From positions 186,001 through 250,000 of the forward strand of contig CAMFIB010000002.1 in assembly GCA_945952465.1 (NCBI GenBank): a stretch of DNA of 64,000 bases, written 5' to 3'. Of this stretch, positions 37,373 to 51,909 are shown one piece after another (the stretch's first letter is position 1; every line of letters starts with the position of its first letter). Below the pieces are notes generated by a model. It was not told the DNA's origin, did not search any database, and saw only the letters and a program-made list of their open reading frames with translations. Both the position numbers and the translations under genes were made by a program. Source of the DNA: an uncultured Pseudomonadota bacterium. GTDB lineage: Bacteria > Pseudomonadota > Gammaproteobacteria > Burkholderiales > Burkholderiaceae_C.

Positions 37373-39504
37373 AAACCAACTGTCGCCCGAATTGGCGGCC
37401 CCTGTTCGCCGGGCTCATGGCCCTGGCGCTGTTTTTCTGGGCACAGGGCGCCTGGGCGCAGGCCCGCATCGGATCGGTCACCGGCACCATTCAGGGCGGC
37501 GCGGAAATGGTCCGCATCGACCTCTCGCAGGTGCCGATTCCGCCAACGGCCTTCTCCATCCAGTCGCCGGCGCGGATCGTGCTGGATTTCCCCGGTGTGG
37601 TGAACGGGTCGGGCCGCTCGGTCGTCGAGATCAACCAGGGCAATTTGCGCTCCGTCAACGTGGTGCAGGCCGCCGACCGGACGCGGGTGGTGCTGAACCT
37701 GAAGCGGATCACGGGCTACCGGCTGCAGACGCAGGGCAACACGCTGCTGGTGCTGCTCGACCCCGTTCCCGCCAACCCGGTGGCGCCGCAGGCGCAGTCG
37801 ATGTTCGCGGACAACCGCAACCTCGACGCGCTGCCGCTGCGCGACATCGATTTCCGCCGCGGCACCGAGGGCTCCGGCCGGGTGGTGGTGGATCTGCCCA
37901 ACAACCAGGTCGGCGTCGACATCCGGCAGCAGGGTGCCACGCTGGTGGTGGAATTCCTCAAGTCGTCCTTGCCGGAGGGCCTGCGCCGCCGCCTTGACGT
38001 GGCCGACTTCGGCACACCGGTTCAGGCCGTTACCACCACGCAGGCCGGCGACAGGGTCCGCATGGTCATCGAGCCCACGGGCCAGTGGGAGCATTCCGCC
38101 TACCAGAGCGACTCCCAATTCGTGGTGGAAGTGCGGCCGCAGAAGGTGGACAGCAGCAAGCTGGTGCAGGGCCCCGTGTACACCGGCGAAAAACTCTCGC
38201 TGAATTTCCAGAGCATCGAGGTGCGATCGTTGCTGCAGGTCATCGCCGACTTCACCAACTTCAACATCATCACATCCGACTCCGTCAACGGCTCCCTCAC
38301 GCTGCGGCTGAAAGACGTGCCCTGGGACCAGGCGCTCGACATCATCATGCAGTCGAAGAACCTCGGCATGCGCAAGACCGGCAACGTGCTGTTGATCGCC
38401 CCCAAGGATGAACTGGCCGCCAAGGAGAAGATGGAGCTGGAGGCGCGGCTGGCGATCCAGAACCTGGAGCCCCTGCGCACCCAGAGCTTCCAGCTCAACT
38501 ACACCAAGGCGGCCGACATCGCCGCGCAGCTCATCTCCAACGGGGTGGGCGCCAACTCCGGCAACGCGCGCATTCTCACGACCCGGGGCAGCGTCATCAG
38601 CGAGCCGCGCACCAACCAGATTTTCGTCACCGACGTCGCCTCCGTGCTGGAGCGCGTGCAGCAGCTTCTGACCAAGCTCGACGTGGCGGTGCGGCAGGTC
38701 GTGATCGAAGCCCGCATCGTCGAGGCGTCCGACACCTTCGGCAAATCGCTGGGCGTCAGGCTGGGCGGCAGCGACCTGCGCGGCATTCGGGGCGGCGACG
38801 CGGGCTACAGCGTGGGCGGCGGCAACCGGGTGGCGTTCGGCGGCACCTACAACGCGGTGGCCAGCACCACGGGCGAGGCGGTGAACAGCCTCGACACGGT
38901 CAACTCCAACTTCGTCAACCTGCCGGCCGTGGGGCAGAACGGCTACAACCCGGCCACCCTGGCCATTTCGCTGTTCAGCTCGGCCGCCAACCGCTTCCTG
39001 AACCTCGAAATCTCCGCGCTCGAGGCCGACGGCAAGGGCAAGGTGGTGTCCAGCCCCCGCGTCGTCACCGCCGACCAGACCAAGGCCCTCATCGAGCAGG
39101 GCACCGAACTCCCCTACCAGACCGCGACATCCAGCGGCGCGACCGCGATCGCCTTCCGCAAGGCGAACCTCAAGCTCGAAGTCACGCCGCAGATCACGCC
39201 CGAAGGCAACATCATTCTCGATCTCGACGTGAACAAGGACACCGTGGGGCAGTCCACCGCGGCCGGCTTCGCCATCAACACCAAGCACATCAAGACCCAG
39301 GTGCTGGTGGAGAACGGCGGCACCGTGGTCATCGGCGGCATCTTCGAGTTGACCGAAACCGATAGCGAGACGAAAGTCCCCGTCCTCGGCGACATTCCGG
39401 CCGTGGGCAACCTGTTCAAGTCGAAGTCACGGCTGTACAACAAGCAGGAAATCCTGGTGTTCATCACGCCGAAGATGATTTCCGACCGGGCCACGATTCG
39501 TTGA
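37369..39504 (+). CDS. pilQ: Type IV pilus secretin PilQ
   Basis: PilQ forms the outer-membrane pore for the pilus. The 711-residue protein has a signal peptide (to AWA, about residue 30), two N-terminal AMIN-like beta regions that bind peptidoglycan, an STN/N0 domain (KLSLNFQSIEVRSLLQVIADF), N1, and the secretin core with VEARIVEASDTFGKSLGVRLG and the C-terminal VPVLGDIPAVGNLFKSK. It ends the pil gene set; aroK follows after 52 bp. Confidence 0.96.
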   Translation: MKTNCRPNWRPLFAGLMALALFFWAQGAWAQARIGSVTGTIQGGAEMVRIDLSQVPIPPTAFSIQSPARIVLDFPGVVNGSGRSVVEINQGNLRSVNVVQAADRTRVVLNLKRITGYRLQTQGNTLLVLLDPVPANPVAPQAQSMFADNRNLDALPLRDIDFRRGTEGSGRVVVDLPNNQVGVDIRQQGATLVVEFLKSSLPEGLRRRLDVADFGTPVQAVTTTQAGDRVRMVIEPTGQWEHSAYQSDSQFVVEVRPQKVDSSKLVQGPVYTGEKLSLNFQSIEVRSLLQVIADFTNFNIITSDSVNGSLTLRLKDVPWDQALDIIMQSKNLGMRKTGNVLLIAPKDELAAKEKMELEARLAIQNLEPLRTQSFQLNYTKAADIAAQLISNGVGANSGNARILTTRGSVISEPRTNQIFVTDVASVLERVQQLLTKLDVAVRQVVIEARIVEASDTFGKSLGVRLGGSDLRGIRGGDAGYSVGGGNRVAFGGTYNAVASTTGEAVNSLDTVNSNFVNLPAVGQNGYNPATLAISLFSSAANRFLNLEISALEADGKGKVVSSPRVVTADQTKALIEQGTELPYQTATSSGATAIAFRKANLKLEVTPQITPEGNIILDLDVNKDTVGQSTAAGFAINTKHIKTQVLVENGGTVVIGGIFELTETDSETKVPVLGDIPAVGNLFKSKSRLYNKQEILVFITPKMISDRATIR

Positions 39505-39556
39505 CACATCGGCGCCAACGAAGCTTGTCCGCCATTTCTCCACTCTCCGGCCTGCC

Positions 39557-40096
39557 TTGACCATCGTCCTCATCGGCCTGCCCGGCTCCGGCAAATCGAC
39601 GGTCGGGAAGCAACTGGCGAAGCGCCTGAAGCTGCCGTTCGTGGATTCCGACCAGGTGATCGAGGCGCGGTTGGGCTGCTCGATCGCCAGCTATTTCGAG
39701 CGGGAGGGCGAAGAGGCCTTCCGTGACGTGGAGCAGCAGGTGCTGGATGAGTTGGCGGGCGGGGCGCCGTCGGTGCTGTCCACCGGGGGCGGCAGCGTGC
39801 TGCGGCCGGCGAACCGGGCGCGCTTGCGGCAGTGCGGGCGGGTGATCTATCTGCGCGCGTTGCCGGACGAGGTGTTTCGCCGGGTGCGCAACGACACGGC
39901 GCGGCCGCTGCTGCGGGTGAAAGACCCGATGGCCAAGCTGCGGGAGCTGTTCGAGGCGCGAGACCCGCTGTACCGCGAGACGGCGCATTTCTCCATCGAC
40001 ACCGGCCGCCCCTCGGTGGCCACGCTGGTCAACATGATCGTGATGCAGCTCGAACTGGCCGGGCCGGCCGCACCAGACGGACCGGCGGGCGGCTGA
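39557..40096 (+). CDS. aroK: Shikimate kinase
   Basis: AroK phosphorylates shikimate in the chorismate pathway. Walker A GLPGSGKST (7-15), DSDQVIEARLG with the shikimate-binding Asp, and the STGGGSVL loop are present. 179 residues. Start is TTG at 39557, without a clear ribosome-binding site; no ATG or GTG is in frame upstream. Gene order pilQ-aroK-aroB is conserved in many proteobacteria. Confidence 0.93.
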   Translation: MTIVLIGLPGSGKSTVGKQLAKRLKLPFVDSDQVIEARLGCSIASYFEREGEEAFRDVEQQVLDELAGGAPSVLSTGGGSVLRPANRARLRQCGRVIYLRALPDEVFRRVRNDTARPLLRVKDPMAKLRELFEARDPLYRETAHFSIDTGRPSVATLVNMIVMQLELAGPAAPDGPAGG

Positions 40097-40142
40097 CGGG
40101 CCGCTGCGGCGCCGCGAGGGCGCCTCGTAAAATCGGGCCGAT

Positions 40143-41252
40143 ATGGCCGTCATTTCTCCTTCCGTTTCGCGCGTCGACATCGACCTGGGCGAGCGCAGCT
40201 ACCCCATCTTCATCGGCCCCGGTCTGCTGGACGACGCGGCCACCTGGGCCGGCCTGCCCCGCGCGGCGGCGGCGTTGATCGTCAGCAACACCACGGTGGC
40301 GCCGCTCTATGCCGAGCGGCTGGAACGGGCGCTGGCGCCGCACTACAAGACGGTGCACCGCGTCGCGCTGCCAGACGGCGAGGTGCACAAGGACTGGCAG
40401 ACGCTCAACCTCATCTTCGACGCGCTGCTGGAAAAGGGCGCCGACCGCAAGACCGTGCTGTTCGCGCTGGGCGGCGGTGTGGTGGGCGACATGACGGGCT
40501 TTGCCGCGGCCAGCTTCATGCGCGGCGTGCCGTTCGTGCAGGTGCCGACCACCCTGCTGTCGCAGGTCGATTCATCGGTGGGCGGCAAGACCGGCATCAA
40601 CCACCCGCTGGGCAAGAACATGGTGGGCGCGTTCTACCAGCCGCAGCGCGTGGTCTGCGACCTGGGCACGCTGGACACGCTGCCGCCGCGCGAACTGAGC
40701 GCGGGTCTGGCCGAGATCATCAAGTACGGCCCGATCGCCGACATGGCGTTCTTCGACTGGGTCGAGGCCAATGTTGAGGCGCTGGTGGCGCGCGATGCCG
40801 CCGCGCTGACGCACGCGGTGCGGCGCAGCTGCGAGATCAAGGCCTGGGTGGTGGGGCAGGACGAACGCGAGTCCGGCCTGCGCGCCATTTTGAACTTCGG
40901 CCACACCTTCGGTCACGCGATCGAGGCCGGCATGGGCTATGGCGAATGGCTGCACGGCGAAGCCGTGGGCTGCGGCATGGTGATGGCGGCGCGGCTGTCC
41001 GAGCGGCTGGGCACCGTGAACGCGGCCTTCGTGCAACGCCTCACCGCGCTGGTGGAGCGCGCCGGCCTGCCGGTGCGGGCGCCCCGGCTGGCCAGCGACA
41101 ACGTGGGCCGCTACCTGGAGCTGATGCGCGTCGACAAGAAGGCCGAGGCCGGCGAAATCCGGTTCGTCGTCATCGACCCGCCGGGCCAGGCGCGCATGAC
41201 GCCGGCGCCCGACGCGCTGGTGGGCGAGGTGATCGAGGCCAGCTGCGGCTGA
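40143..41252 (+). CDS. aroB: 3-Dehydroquinate synthase
   Basis: AroB converts DAHP to 3-dehydroquinate with NAD and zinc. The [14 protein letters not shown] loop, the [18 protein letters not shown] block, and the HTFGHAIE zinc/catalytic motif are all seen. 369 residues. It follows aroK by 46 bp and is probably co-transcribed. Confidence 0.97.
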   Translation: MAVISPSVSRVDIDLGERSYPIFIGPGLLDDAATWAGLPRAAAALIVSNTTVAPLYAERLERALAPHYKTVHRVALPDGEVHKDWQTLNLIFDALLEKGADRKTVLFALGGGVVGDMTGFAAASFMRGVPFVQVPTTLLSQVDSSVGGKTGINHPLGKNMVGAFYQPQRVVCDLGTLDTLPPRELSAGLAEIIKYGPIADMAFFDWVEANVEALVARDAAALTHAVRRSCEIKAWVVGQDERESGLRAILNFGHTFGHAIEAGMGYGEWLHGEAVGCGMVMAARLSERLGTVNAAFVQRLTALVERAGLPVRAPRLASDNVGRYLELMRVDKKAEAGEIRFVVIDPPGQARMTPAPDALVGEVIEASCG

Positions 41253-41256
41253 CGGT

Positions 41257-41299
41257 TGCTGCGTTATTCATAGCAACAAAGCGCCATTTGACGCTGACT
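41257..41299 (-). repeat. Bipartite element R6
   Basis: On the minus strand AGTCAGCG (41299-41292), 17-nt spacer, GCTATGAATAACGCAGCA (41274-41257). It lies between aroB and dgt, opposite in orientation to both. Confidence 0.88.
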
Positions 41300-41342
41300 T
41301 CACCGTGATTTCTCACCCAAAACGGCGCCGGAGCCGGCTGCG

Positions 41343-42485
41343 ATGAGCCTGGCGCCCTGGGCCTGCGACCCGGCGCGTTCGCGCGGCCGCCGCCACGCCG
41401 AGCCCGACGCGCCCACCCGCACCGCGTTCCAGCGCGACCGCGACCGCATCGTCCATTCCACCGCCTTCCGCCGGCTGGTCTACAAGACCCAGGTTTTCCT
41501 GAACCACGAAGGCGACCTGTTCCGCACCCGGCTCACCCATTCGCTGGAGGTCGCGCAGCTTGGCCGTTCCATCGCGCGGGCGCTGCGGCTGAACGAAGAC
41601 CTGGTCGAAGCCATAGCGCTGGCGCACGACCTGGGCCACACGCCCTTCGGCCACGCCGGGCAAGACGCGCTCAACGCCTGCATGGCCGAGCACGGCGGCT
41701 TCGAGCACAACCTGCAGAGCCTGCGCGTGGTCGATTCACTGGAAGAGCGCTACCCGCAGTTCAACGGCCTCAACCTCAGCTTCGAAACGCGCGAGGGCAT
41801 CCTCAAGCACTGTTCGCGCCGCAACGCCGAGCGGCTGGAGGCGCGGGAGCCGGGCGGGGTGGGGCAACGCTTTCTGGCGCCGGCGCAGGGTGCGCGCCAG
41901 CCCAGCCTGGAGGCGCAACTCGCCAACCTGGCCGACGAGATCGCCTACAACGCCCACGACATCGACGACGGCGTGCGCTCCGGGCTGATCACCGTCGATC
42001 AACTCGCCGAGGTGCCCCTGTTCGAGGGTTTCCGGCGGCAGACGCTGCACGAGCACCCGCAGCTGCTGGGCCGGCGGGTGTTGTTCGAGACCATTCGGCG
42101 CATGCTGAGCGAGCAGGTCTACGACGTCATCGCCGCCACCGGCGCCGCGCTGCAGGCCGCGCAGCCGGCCGATGCCGACGCGGTGCGCCACCAGCCGCCG
42201 CTGCTGGTTTTCAGTGATGACATGCGGCTCCAGTCAGCGTCACTCAAGCGTTTCCTGCTACGAAATCTATATCGCCACGAGCAGGTTTCCGAGATGACCG
42301 TGAAGGCCCAGCAGGTGGTGCGCGAATTGTTCGCGGCCTACCTTGCCGAGCCGTCGCAGATGAAGCCCGCCTTTGCCGCCCAGCCCAACCGGCACCGGGC
42401 CGTGGCCGACTACATCGCCGGCATGACCGACCGCTTCGCCGCGCGCGAACACGAGCGGCTCACCGGCCAGCGCCTGCTGGCCTGA
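41343..42485 (+). CDS. dgt: Deoxyguanosinetriphosphate triphosphohydrolase-like protein
   Basis: An HD-domain dNTPase (type 2 dGTPase family) that hydrolyses dGTP to deoxyguanosine and triphosphate. The metal ligands are His66 in THSLEVAQ, His95-Asp96, and the [10 protein letters not shown] block. [20 protein letters not shown] is typical of the N-terminus. 380 residues. Residues 297-311 ([15 protein letters not shown]) match a conserved late motif of the family, yet are encoded by repeat element R4 with codons such as CTA, CGA, AAT and TAT rarely used elsewhere in the gene. Confidence 0.93.
   Translation: MSLAPWACDPARSRGRRHAEPDAPTRTAFQRDRDRIVHSTAFRRLVYKTQVFLNHEGDLFRTRLTHSLEVAQLGRSIARALRLNEDLVEAIALAHDLGHTPFGHAGQDALNACMAEHGGFEHNLQSLRVVDSLEERYPQFNGLNLSFETREGILKHCSRRNAERLEAREPGGVGQRFLAPAQGARQPSLEAQLANLADEIAYNAHDIDDGVRSGLITVDQLAEVPLFEGFRRQTLHEHPQLLGRRVLFETIRRMLSEQVYDVIAATGAALQAAQPADADAVRHQPPLLVFSDDMRLQSASLKRFLLRNLYRHEQVSEMTVKAQQVVRELFAAYLAEPSQMKPAFAAQPNRHRAVADYIAGMTDRFAAREHERLTGQRLLA
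42232..42274 (+). repeat. Bipartite element R4 inside dgt
   Basis: AGTCAGCG (42232-42239), 17-nt spacer, GCTACGAAATCTATATCG (42257-42274). The AGC near the end has become ATC. It is translated in frame as a conserved motif of the enzyme. Confidence 0.8.
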
Positions 42486-42523
42486 CGGGCGCCCGCCCGC
42501 GCCGCGGCTCGCGCGGCGTTATG

Positions 42524-43351
42524 GGGGTCAGATTGCCCATAAGATCGGCCGATGGCCCGCCTGCCCCGCCTCACCGTTCCCGGCTACCCGCATCATGTGA
42601 TCCAGCGTGGCAACAACCGCCAGCCGATCTGCCAGTCGGCCGCCGATTTCGACACGCTGCTGCGCCTGGTGGCCGAGCAGGCCCGGGTTTTCGACGTGGC
42701 GCTGCACGCCTATGTGCTCATGGACAACCATTTCCACCTGCTCGCCACGCCCGCCACCGGCGACGGCCTGCCCAAGATGATGCAGGCCGTCGGCCGCCGC
42801 TACGTGCGCCACTTCAACGACCGCCATGGCCGCAGCGGCACCCTGTGGGAAGGGCGCTACCGCTCCACGCTGATCCAGCCCGAGCGCTATTTCCTGGCCT
42901 GCATGGCCTACATCGACCTGAACCCGGTGCGCGCCGGCGCCTGCGCCGCGCCGCGCGACTGGGCCTGGAGCAGTCACGCGCACTACATCGGCCTGCGGCA
43001 CGATCCGGCCATCACGCCGCATGCGCTGTACTGGTCGCTCGGCAACACGCCGTTCGCCCGCGAGGCGGCATACGCCGAACTGGTGCATGCGGGCCTGGCG
43101 GCCGACGTGCGGGCGTCCTTGACCGATTCTTTGCTCTCCGGCTGGGCACTGGGCGACGCGCCGTATGTGGCGGAGTTGCAAAAACACACGCCGCGCCGCG
43201 TGTCCAAGGCCCGGCCCGGCCGGCCGCCCAAGAGCGCCTGACATTCACTGTCACGCGCAAGTCGTTGATCGGCCTGGGAAATGTGCTGAATTTAATCCGT
43301 CCCCAATTGAAATTAAAAAGAAATTGGAAAAAATAAACGGAATCTGACCCC
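42524..43351 (+). mobile_element. RAYT-type element bounded by 11-bp inverted repeats
   Basis: GGGGTCAGATT (42524-42534) and AATCTGACCCC (43341-43351) are exact inverted repeats that enclose the transposase gene. The last ~70 bp before the right end are AT-rich and end next to the gltB promoter. Confidence 0.7.
42552..43241 (+). CDS. REP-associated tyrosine transposase
   Basis: A 229-residue HUH-type single-strand transposase of the RAYT (Y1, IS200-related) family. The N-terminal GYPHHVIQRGNN, the HUH pair in HFHLL (60-64) and catalytic Tyr in GRRYVRHFN (Y84) are present, as are GTLWEGRYRS and the YIDLNPVRAG helix. The C-terminus is Lys/Arg/Pro-rich, likely DNA-binding. Such domesticated transposases move short palindromic repeats. 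It seems intact. Confidence 0.9.
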   Translation: MARLPRLTVPGYPHHVIQRGNNRQPICQSAADFDTLLRLVAEQARVFDVALHAYVLMDNHFHLLATPATGDGLPKMMQAVGRRYVRHFNDRHGRSGTLWEGRYRSTLIQPERYFLACMAYIDLNPVRAGACAAPRDWAWSSHAHYIGLRHDPAITPHALYWSLGNTPFAREAAYAELVHAGLAADVRASLTDSLLSGWALGDAPYVAELQKHTPRRVSKARPGRPPKSA

Positions 43352-43362
43352 TAATAATTTTC

Positions 43363-43391
43363 TTGGCATCGTTGTTGCAACGCACTATGCT
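43363..43391 (+). promoter_or_regulatory. Sigma-70 promoter of gltBD
   Basis: TTGGCA (43363-43368), 17-nt spacer, TATGCT (43386-43391); the start codon is 33 bp beyond. It begins 11 bp after the end of the RAYT element. GTTGCAAC at 43371-43378 lies in the spacer. Confidence 0.7.
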
Positions 43392-43424
43392 TCTCCTCCC
43401 ACTGAATAAAGACAGGAGTGCGCC

Positions 43425-48158
<4,734 letters not shown>

Positions 48159-48193
48159 GCCATTCACCCATCCGCAAGACACAGGACAGCCAA

Positions 48194-49672
48194 ATGGGAA
48201 AAGTCACCGGTTTTCTGGAATTCGAGCGCCTTGAAGAGGGCTACAAGCCCGTCGAGGAGCGCGTCAAGCACTACAAGGAATTCGTCATCGGCCTCGATGA
48301 CAAGCAGGCCGGCGTGCAGGCCGCCCGTTGCATGGACTGCGGCACGCCGTTCTGCAACAGCGGCTGCCCGGTCAACAACATCATTCCCGACTTCAACGAC
48401 CTGGTCTACCACCAGGACTGGAAGAACGCGATCACGGTGCTGCACAGCACCAACAACTTCCCCGAGTTCACCGGCCGCATCTGCCCCGCGCCCTGCGAGG
48501 CGGCCTGCACGCTGAACGTGAACGACGAGGCCGTCGGCATCAAGTCGATCGAGCACGCCATCATCGACCGCGCCTGGGCCGAGGGCTGGGTGGCCGCGCA
48601 GCCGCCCAAGCACAAGACCGGCAAGAAGGTGGCCGTCGTCGGCGCGGGCCCGGCCGGCATGGCCGCCGCCCAGCAACTGGCCCGCGTCGGCCACGACGTG
48701 ACGCTGTTCGAGAAGAACGACCGCGTGGGCGGCCTGCTGCGCTACGGCATTCCCGACTTCAAGATGGAGAAGTCGCACATCGACCGCCGCGTCGAGCAGA
48801 TGAAGGCCGAGGGCGTGACCTTCCGCCTGGGCGTGGTCGTGGGCGCCGCCAAGGACCCGCTGGGCAAGGGCAGCAAGGTCACCAACTGGGCCAAGGAAAC
48901 CGTCACGCCCGAGCAACTGCAGGCCGAATTCGACGCCGTGCTGCTGACCGGCGGCGCCGAGCAGTCGCGCGACCTGCCGGTGCCCGGCCGCGAACTCGAC
49001 GGCGTGCACTACGCCATGGAATTCCTGCCGCAGCAGAACAAGGTCAACGCCGGCGACAAGGTCAAGGGCCAGTTGCGCGCCGACGGCAAGCACGTCATCG
49101 TCATCGGTGGCGGCGACACCGGCTCCGACTGCGTGGGCACCAGCAACCGCCACGGCGCGGTCAGCGTGACCCAGTTCGAGCTGCTGCCGCAGCCGCCGGT
49201 GGAAGAAAACCGCCCCATGACCTGGCCGTACTGGCCTATCAAGCTGCGCACCAGCTCCAGCCACGAAGAGGGCTGCGAGCGCGAGTTCGCCATTTCCACC
49301 AAGGAGCTGATCGGTGAAAAGGGCAAGGTCACCGGCCTGAAGACCGTCCGCGTGGAGTGGAAGGACGGCAAGATGGTCGAGGTGGCCGGCTCCGAGCAGA
49401 CGCTCAAGGCCGACCTGGTGCTGCTGGCCATGGGCTTCGTGTCGCCGGTGGCGGCCGTGCTGGACGCCTTCGGCGTCGAGAAGGACGGCCGTGGCAACGC
49501 CAAGGCCACGACCGAGTTCACCGGCGGCTACGCCACCAACGTGCCCAAGGTTTTCGCGGCCGGCGACATCCGCCGCGGCCAGAGCCTGGTGGTGTGGGCC
49601 ATTCGCGAGGGCCGCCAGGCTGCCCGCGCGGTCGATGAATTCCTGATGGGATTCAGCGACCTGCCGCGCTGA
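48194..49672 (+). CDS. gltD: Glutamate synthase, small subunit
   Basis: GltD takes electrons from NADPH through FAD and two 4Fe-4S clusters to GltB. Cluster cysteines are in [17 protein letters not shown] and [12 protein letters not shown] motif [10 protein letters not shown] is near 154, and the NADPH motif GGGDTGSDC near 304. 492 residues. It lies 35 bp after gltB. Confidence 0.97.
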   Translation: MGKVTGFLEFERLEEGYKPVEERVKHYKEFVIGLDDKQAGVQAARCMDCGTPFCNSGCPVNNIIPDFNDLVYHQDWKNAITVLHSTNNFPEFTGRICPAPCEAACTLNVNDEAVGIKSIEHAIIDRAWAEGWVAAQPPKHKTGKKVAVVGAGPAGMAAAQQLARVGHDVTLFEKNDRVGGLLRYGIPDFKMEKSHIDRRVEQMKAEGVTFRLGVVVGAAKDPLGKGSKVTNWAKETVTPEQLQAEFDAVLLTGGAEQSRDLPVPGRELDGVHYAMEFLPQQNKVNAGDKVKGQLRADGKHVIVIGGGDTGSDCVGTSNRHGAVSVTQFELLPQPPVEENRPMTWPYWPIKLRTSSSHEEGCEREFAISTKELIGEKGKVTGLKTVRVEWKDGKMVEVAGSEQTLKADLVLLAMGFVSPVAAVLDAFGVEKDGRGNAKATTEFTGGYATNVPKVFAAGDIRRGQSLVVWAIREGRQAARAVDEFLMGFSDLPR

Positions 49673-49724
49673 GCGGCAAGGGTCGCGCACGCGCATCCGA
49701 TATTCGGGCTTTCCCGTATCATGC

Positions 49725-49748
49725 AGAGGCCGGTTTCCGCCGGCCTCT
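49725..49748 (+). terminator. Likely terminator of gltBD
   Basis: AGAGGCCGG/CCGGCCTCT, 9-bp stem with a 6-nt loop, followed by TCTGCTTTTC, a weak T stretch. The mlaF start follows 10 bp later. Confidence 0.6.
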
Positions 49749-49758
49749 TCTGCTTTTC

Positions 49759-50577
49759 ATGACCGCTTCGCCCGAATCCCCGCTCGTCGAATTCCGCCAC
49801 CTCAGCTTCGGCTATGGGGGGCGGCTCATCCTCGACGACGTCAGCCTCAGCGTGCCGCGCGGCAAGGTGACCGCTCTGATGGGCGCGTCCGGTGGCGGCA
49901 AGACCACCGTGCTGCGGCTGATCGGCGGCCAGCAGCGCGCGCTGAAGGGCGACGCCACGGTGTTCGGCCAGAACGTCGGCCGGTTGGACCACAAGGGCCT
50001 GTTCGCGCTGCGCCGGCGCATGGGCATGCTGTTCCAGTTCGGCGCGCTGTTCACCGACCTCAGCGTGTTCGACAACGTGGCCTTTCCGCTGCGCGAGCAC
50101 ACCGACCTGCCCGAGGCGCTGATCCGCGACATCGTGCTGATGAAGCTGAACGCGGTCGGCCTGCGTGGCGCCCGCGACCTGATGCCCAGCGAGGTGTCGG
50201 GCGGCATGGCGCGCCGGGTGGCGCTGGCCCGCGCGATCGCACTCGACCCCGAACTGGTGATGTACGACGAACCCTTCGCCGGCCTCGACCCCATCTCCCT
50301 GGGCACCGCCGCCAAGCTGATCCGCAACCTCAACGACTCGCTGGGCATCACCAGCATCGTGGTGTCGCACGACCTGGAAGAGACCTTCGGCATCGCCGAC
50401 CACGTCATCATCCTGGCCAACGGCAAGATTGCCGCGCAGGGAACGCCGGACGACGTGCGCCACAGCGACAATCCGCTGGTGAACCAGTTCGTGAACGCCT
50501 TGCCGGACGGCCCGGTGGCCTTCCACTACCCCGGCCTGCCCGTCGAGCAGGATTTCGGCGTGGAGCAGCGGCCATGA
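49759..50577 (+). CDS. mlaF: Phospholipid ABC transporter ATPase MlaF
   Basis: The ATPase of the Mla retrograde phospholipid transport system, which keeps the outer leaflet free of phospholipid. Walker [10 protein letters not shown] (near 37-45), signature SGGMARR, Walker [14 protein letters not shown], and His in VVSHDL. 272 residues. Its stop overlaps the start of mlaE. Confidence 0.95.
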   Translation: MTASPESPLVEFRHLSFGYGGRLILDDVSLSVPRGKVTALMGASGGGKTTVLRLIGGQQRALKGDATVFGQNVGRLDHKGLFALRRRMGMLFQFGALFTDLSVFDNVAFPLREHTDLPEALIRDIVLMKLNAVGLRGARDLMPSEVSGGMARRVALARAIALDPELVMYDEPFAGLDPISLGTAAKLIRNLNDSLGITSIVVSHDLEETFGIADHVIILANGKIAAQGTPDDVRHSDNPLVNQFVNALPDGPVAFHYPGLPVEQDFGVEQRP

Positions 50578-51359
50578 TGCGCGGCCTGCATCCCGCCAAC
50601 GTCGGGCTGGCCACGCGGCGCCTGCTGGCCGGCTGGGGCTATGCCACCCGCCTGCTCGGCCGCATCGTGGCCGCCGCGCCGGCCAGTTTCATGCGCTTCG
50701 GCCTGGTGCGCGACCAGATCCATTTCCTCGGCAACTATTCGCTGGCCATCATCACGGTGTCCGGCCTGTTCGTGGGTTTCGTGCTGGGCCTGCAGGGCTA
50801 CTACACGCTGCAGCGCTACGGCTCCAGCGAGGCGCTGGGCCTGCTGGTGGCGCTGTCGCTGGTGCGTGAACTCGGCCCGGTGGTCACGGCGCTGCTGTTT
50901 GCCGGGCGCGCAGGCACCTCGCTGACCGCCGAGATCGGCCTCATGAAGGCCGGCGAGCAGTTGAGCGCCATGGAAATGATGGCGGTCGATCCCGTGCCGC
51001 GCATCCTGGCGCCGCGCTTCTGGGCCGGCGTCATTGCCATGCCGCTGCTGGCGGCGGCGTTCAGCGCGGTCGGCATCCTCGGCGGCTGGCTGGTCGGCGT
51101 GGTCATGATCGGCATCGACCCCGGCGCCTTCTGGAGCCAGATGCAGGGCGGCGTGGATGTGTGGAAGGACGTCGGCAACGGCGTCGTCAAGAGTTTCGTG
51201 TTCGGTGTGACGGTGACCTTCATCGCGCTGCTGCAGGGCTACCGCGCGCAGCCCACGCCCGAGGGCGTGTCGTTCGCCACGACGCGCACCGTGGTCATTG
51301 CGTCGCTGGCGGTGCTGGGGCTGGATTTCATCCTCACCGCGCTGATGTTCAGCATTTAG
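50574..51359 (+). CDS. mlaE: Phospholipid ABC transporter permease MlaE
   Basis: The inner-membrane permease of Mla, about five helices. [36 protein letters not shown] is the MlaE family core. 261 residues. Two adjacent ATG codons (50574, 50577) are possible starts; the first overlaps mlaF by 4 nt. Confidence 0.95.
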   Translation: MMRGLHPANVGLATRRLLAGWGYATRLLGRIVAAAPASFMRFGLVRDQIHFLGNYSLAIITVSGLFVGFVLGLQGYYTLQRYGSSEALGLLVALSLVRELGPVVTALLFAGRAGTSLTAEIGLMKAGEQLSAMEMMAVDPVPRILAPRFWAGVIAMPLLAAAFSAVGILGGWLVGVVMIGIDPGAFWSQMQGGVDVWKDVGNGVVKSFVFGVTVTFIALLQGYRAQPTPEGVSFATTRTVVIASLAVLGLDFILTALMFSI

Positions 51360-51369
51360 GAAAACAGTT

Positions 51370-51909
51370 ATGGAACGTTCGAAGAACGATGTGTGGGTCG
51401 GCCTGTTCGTGATCATCGGCGCGGTGGCGCTGCTGTTCCTCGCGCTGCAGTCGGCCAATCTGCTGAGCCTGAATTTCGATTCGACCTACCGGGTGACGGC
51501 CAAGTTCGACAACATCGGCGGCCTCAAGCCGCGCGCGGCGGTGAAAAGCGCCGGCGTGGTGGTCGGCCGTGTGGAGTCGATCGAGTTCGACACCAAGTCC
51601 TTCCAGGCCCGCATCACGCTGGCGCTGCAGACCCGCTACCCCTTCCCCAAGGACAGCTCGCTGAAGATCCTCACTTCCGGCCTGCTGGGCGAGCAGTACA
51701 TCGGCGTGGAGGCCGGCGGCGACGAGAAGAATCTGGCGGCCGGCGACACCATCTCGCAGACCCAGTCGGCCGTGGTGCTGGAAAACCTGATCAGCCAGTT
51801 TCTCTACAGCAAGGCCGCCGACGGCGGCTCGTCGAAAGAGGGCGCATCGAACGCCCCGGCCGCCGCACCCGCTGCCGAACCGAAGAAAGAAAGCGACAAC
51901 AAGAAATGA
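51370..51909 (+). CDS. mlaD: Phospholipid-binding MCE protein MlaD
   Basis: A periplasmic hexameric ring anchored by one N-terminal helix (about 10-28). The MCE domain runs YRVTAKFDNIGGLKPRAAVKSAGVVVGRV onward. 179 residues, with a Lys/Ala/Glu-rich C-terminal tail. Its stop overlaps mlaA by 4 nt. Confidence 0.95.
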   Translation: MERSKNDVWVGLFVIIGAVALLFLALQSANLLSLNFDSTYRVTAKFDNIGGLKPRAAVKSAGVVVGRVESIEFDTKSFQARITLALQTRYPFPKDSSLKILTSGLLGEQYIGVEAGGDEKNLAAGDTISQTQSAVVLENLISQFLYSKAADGGSSKEGASNAPAAAPAAEPKKESDNKK

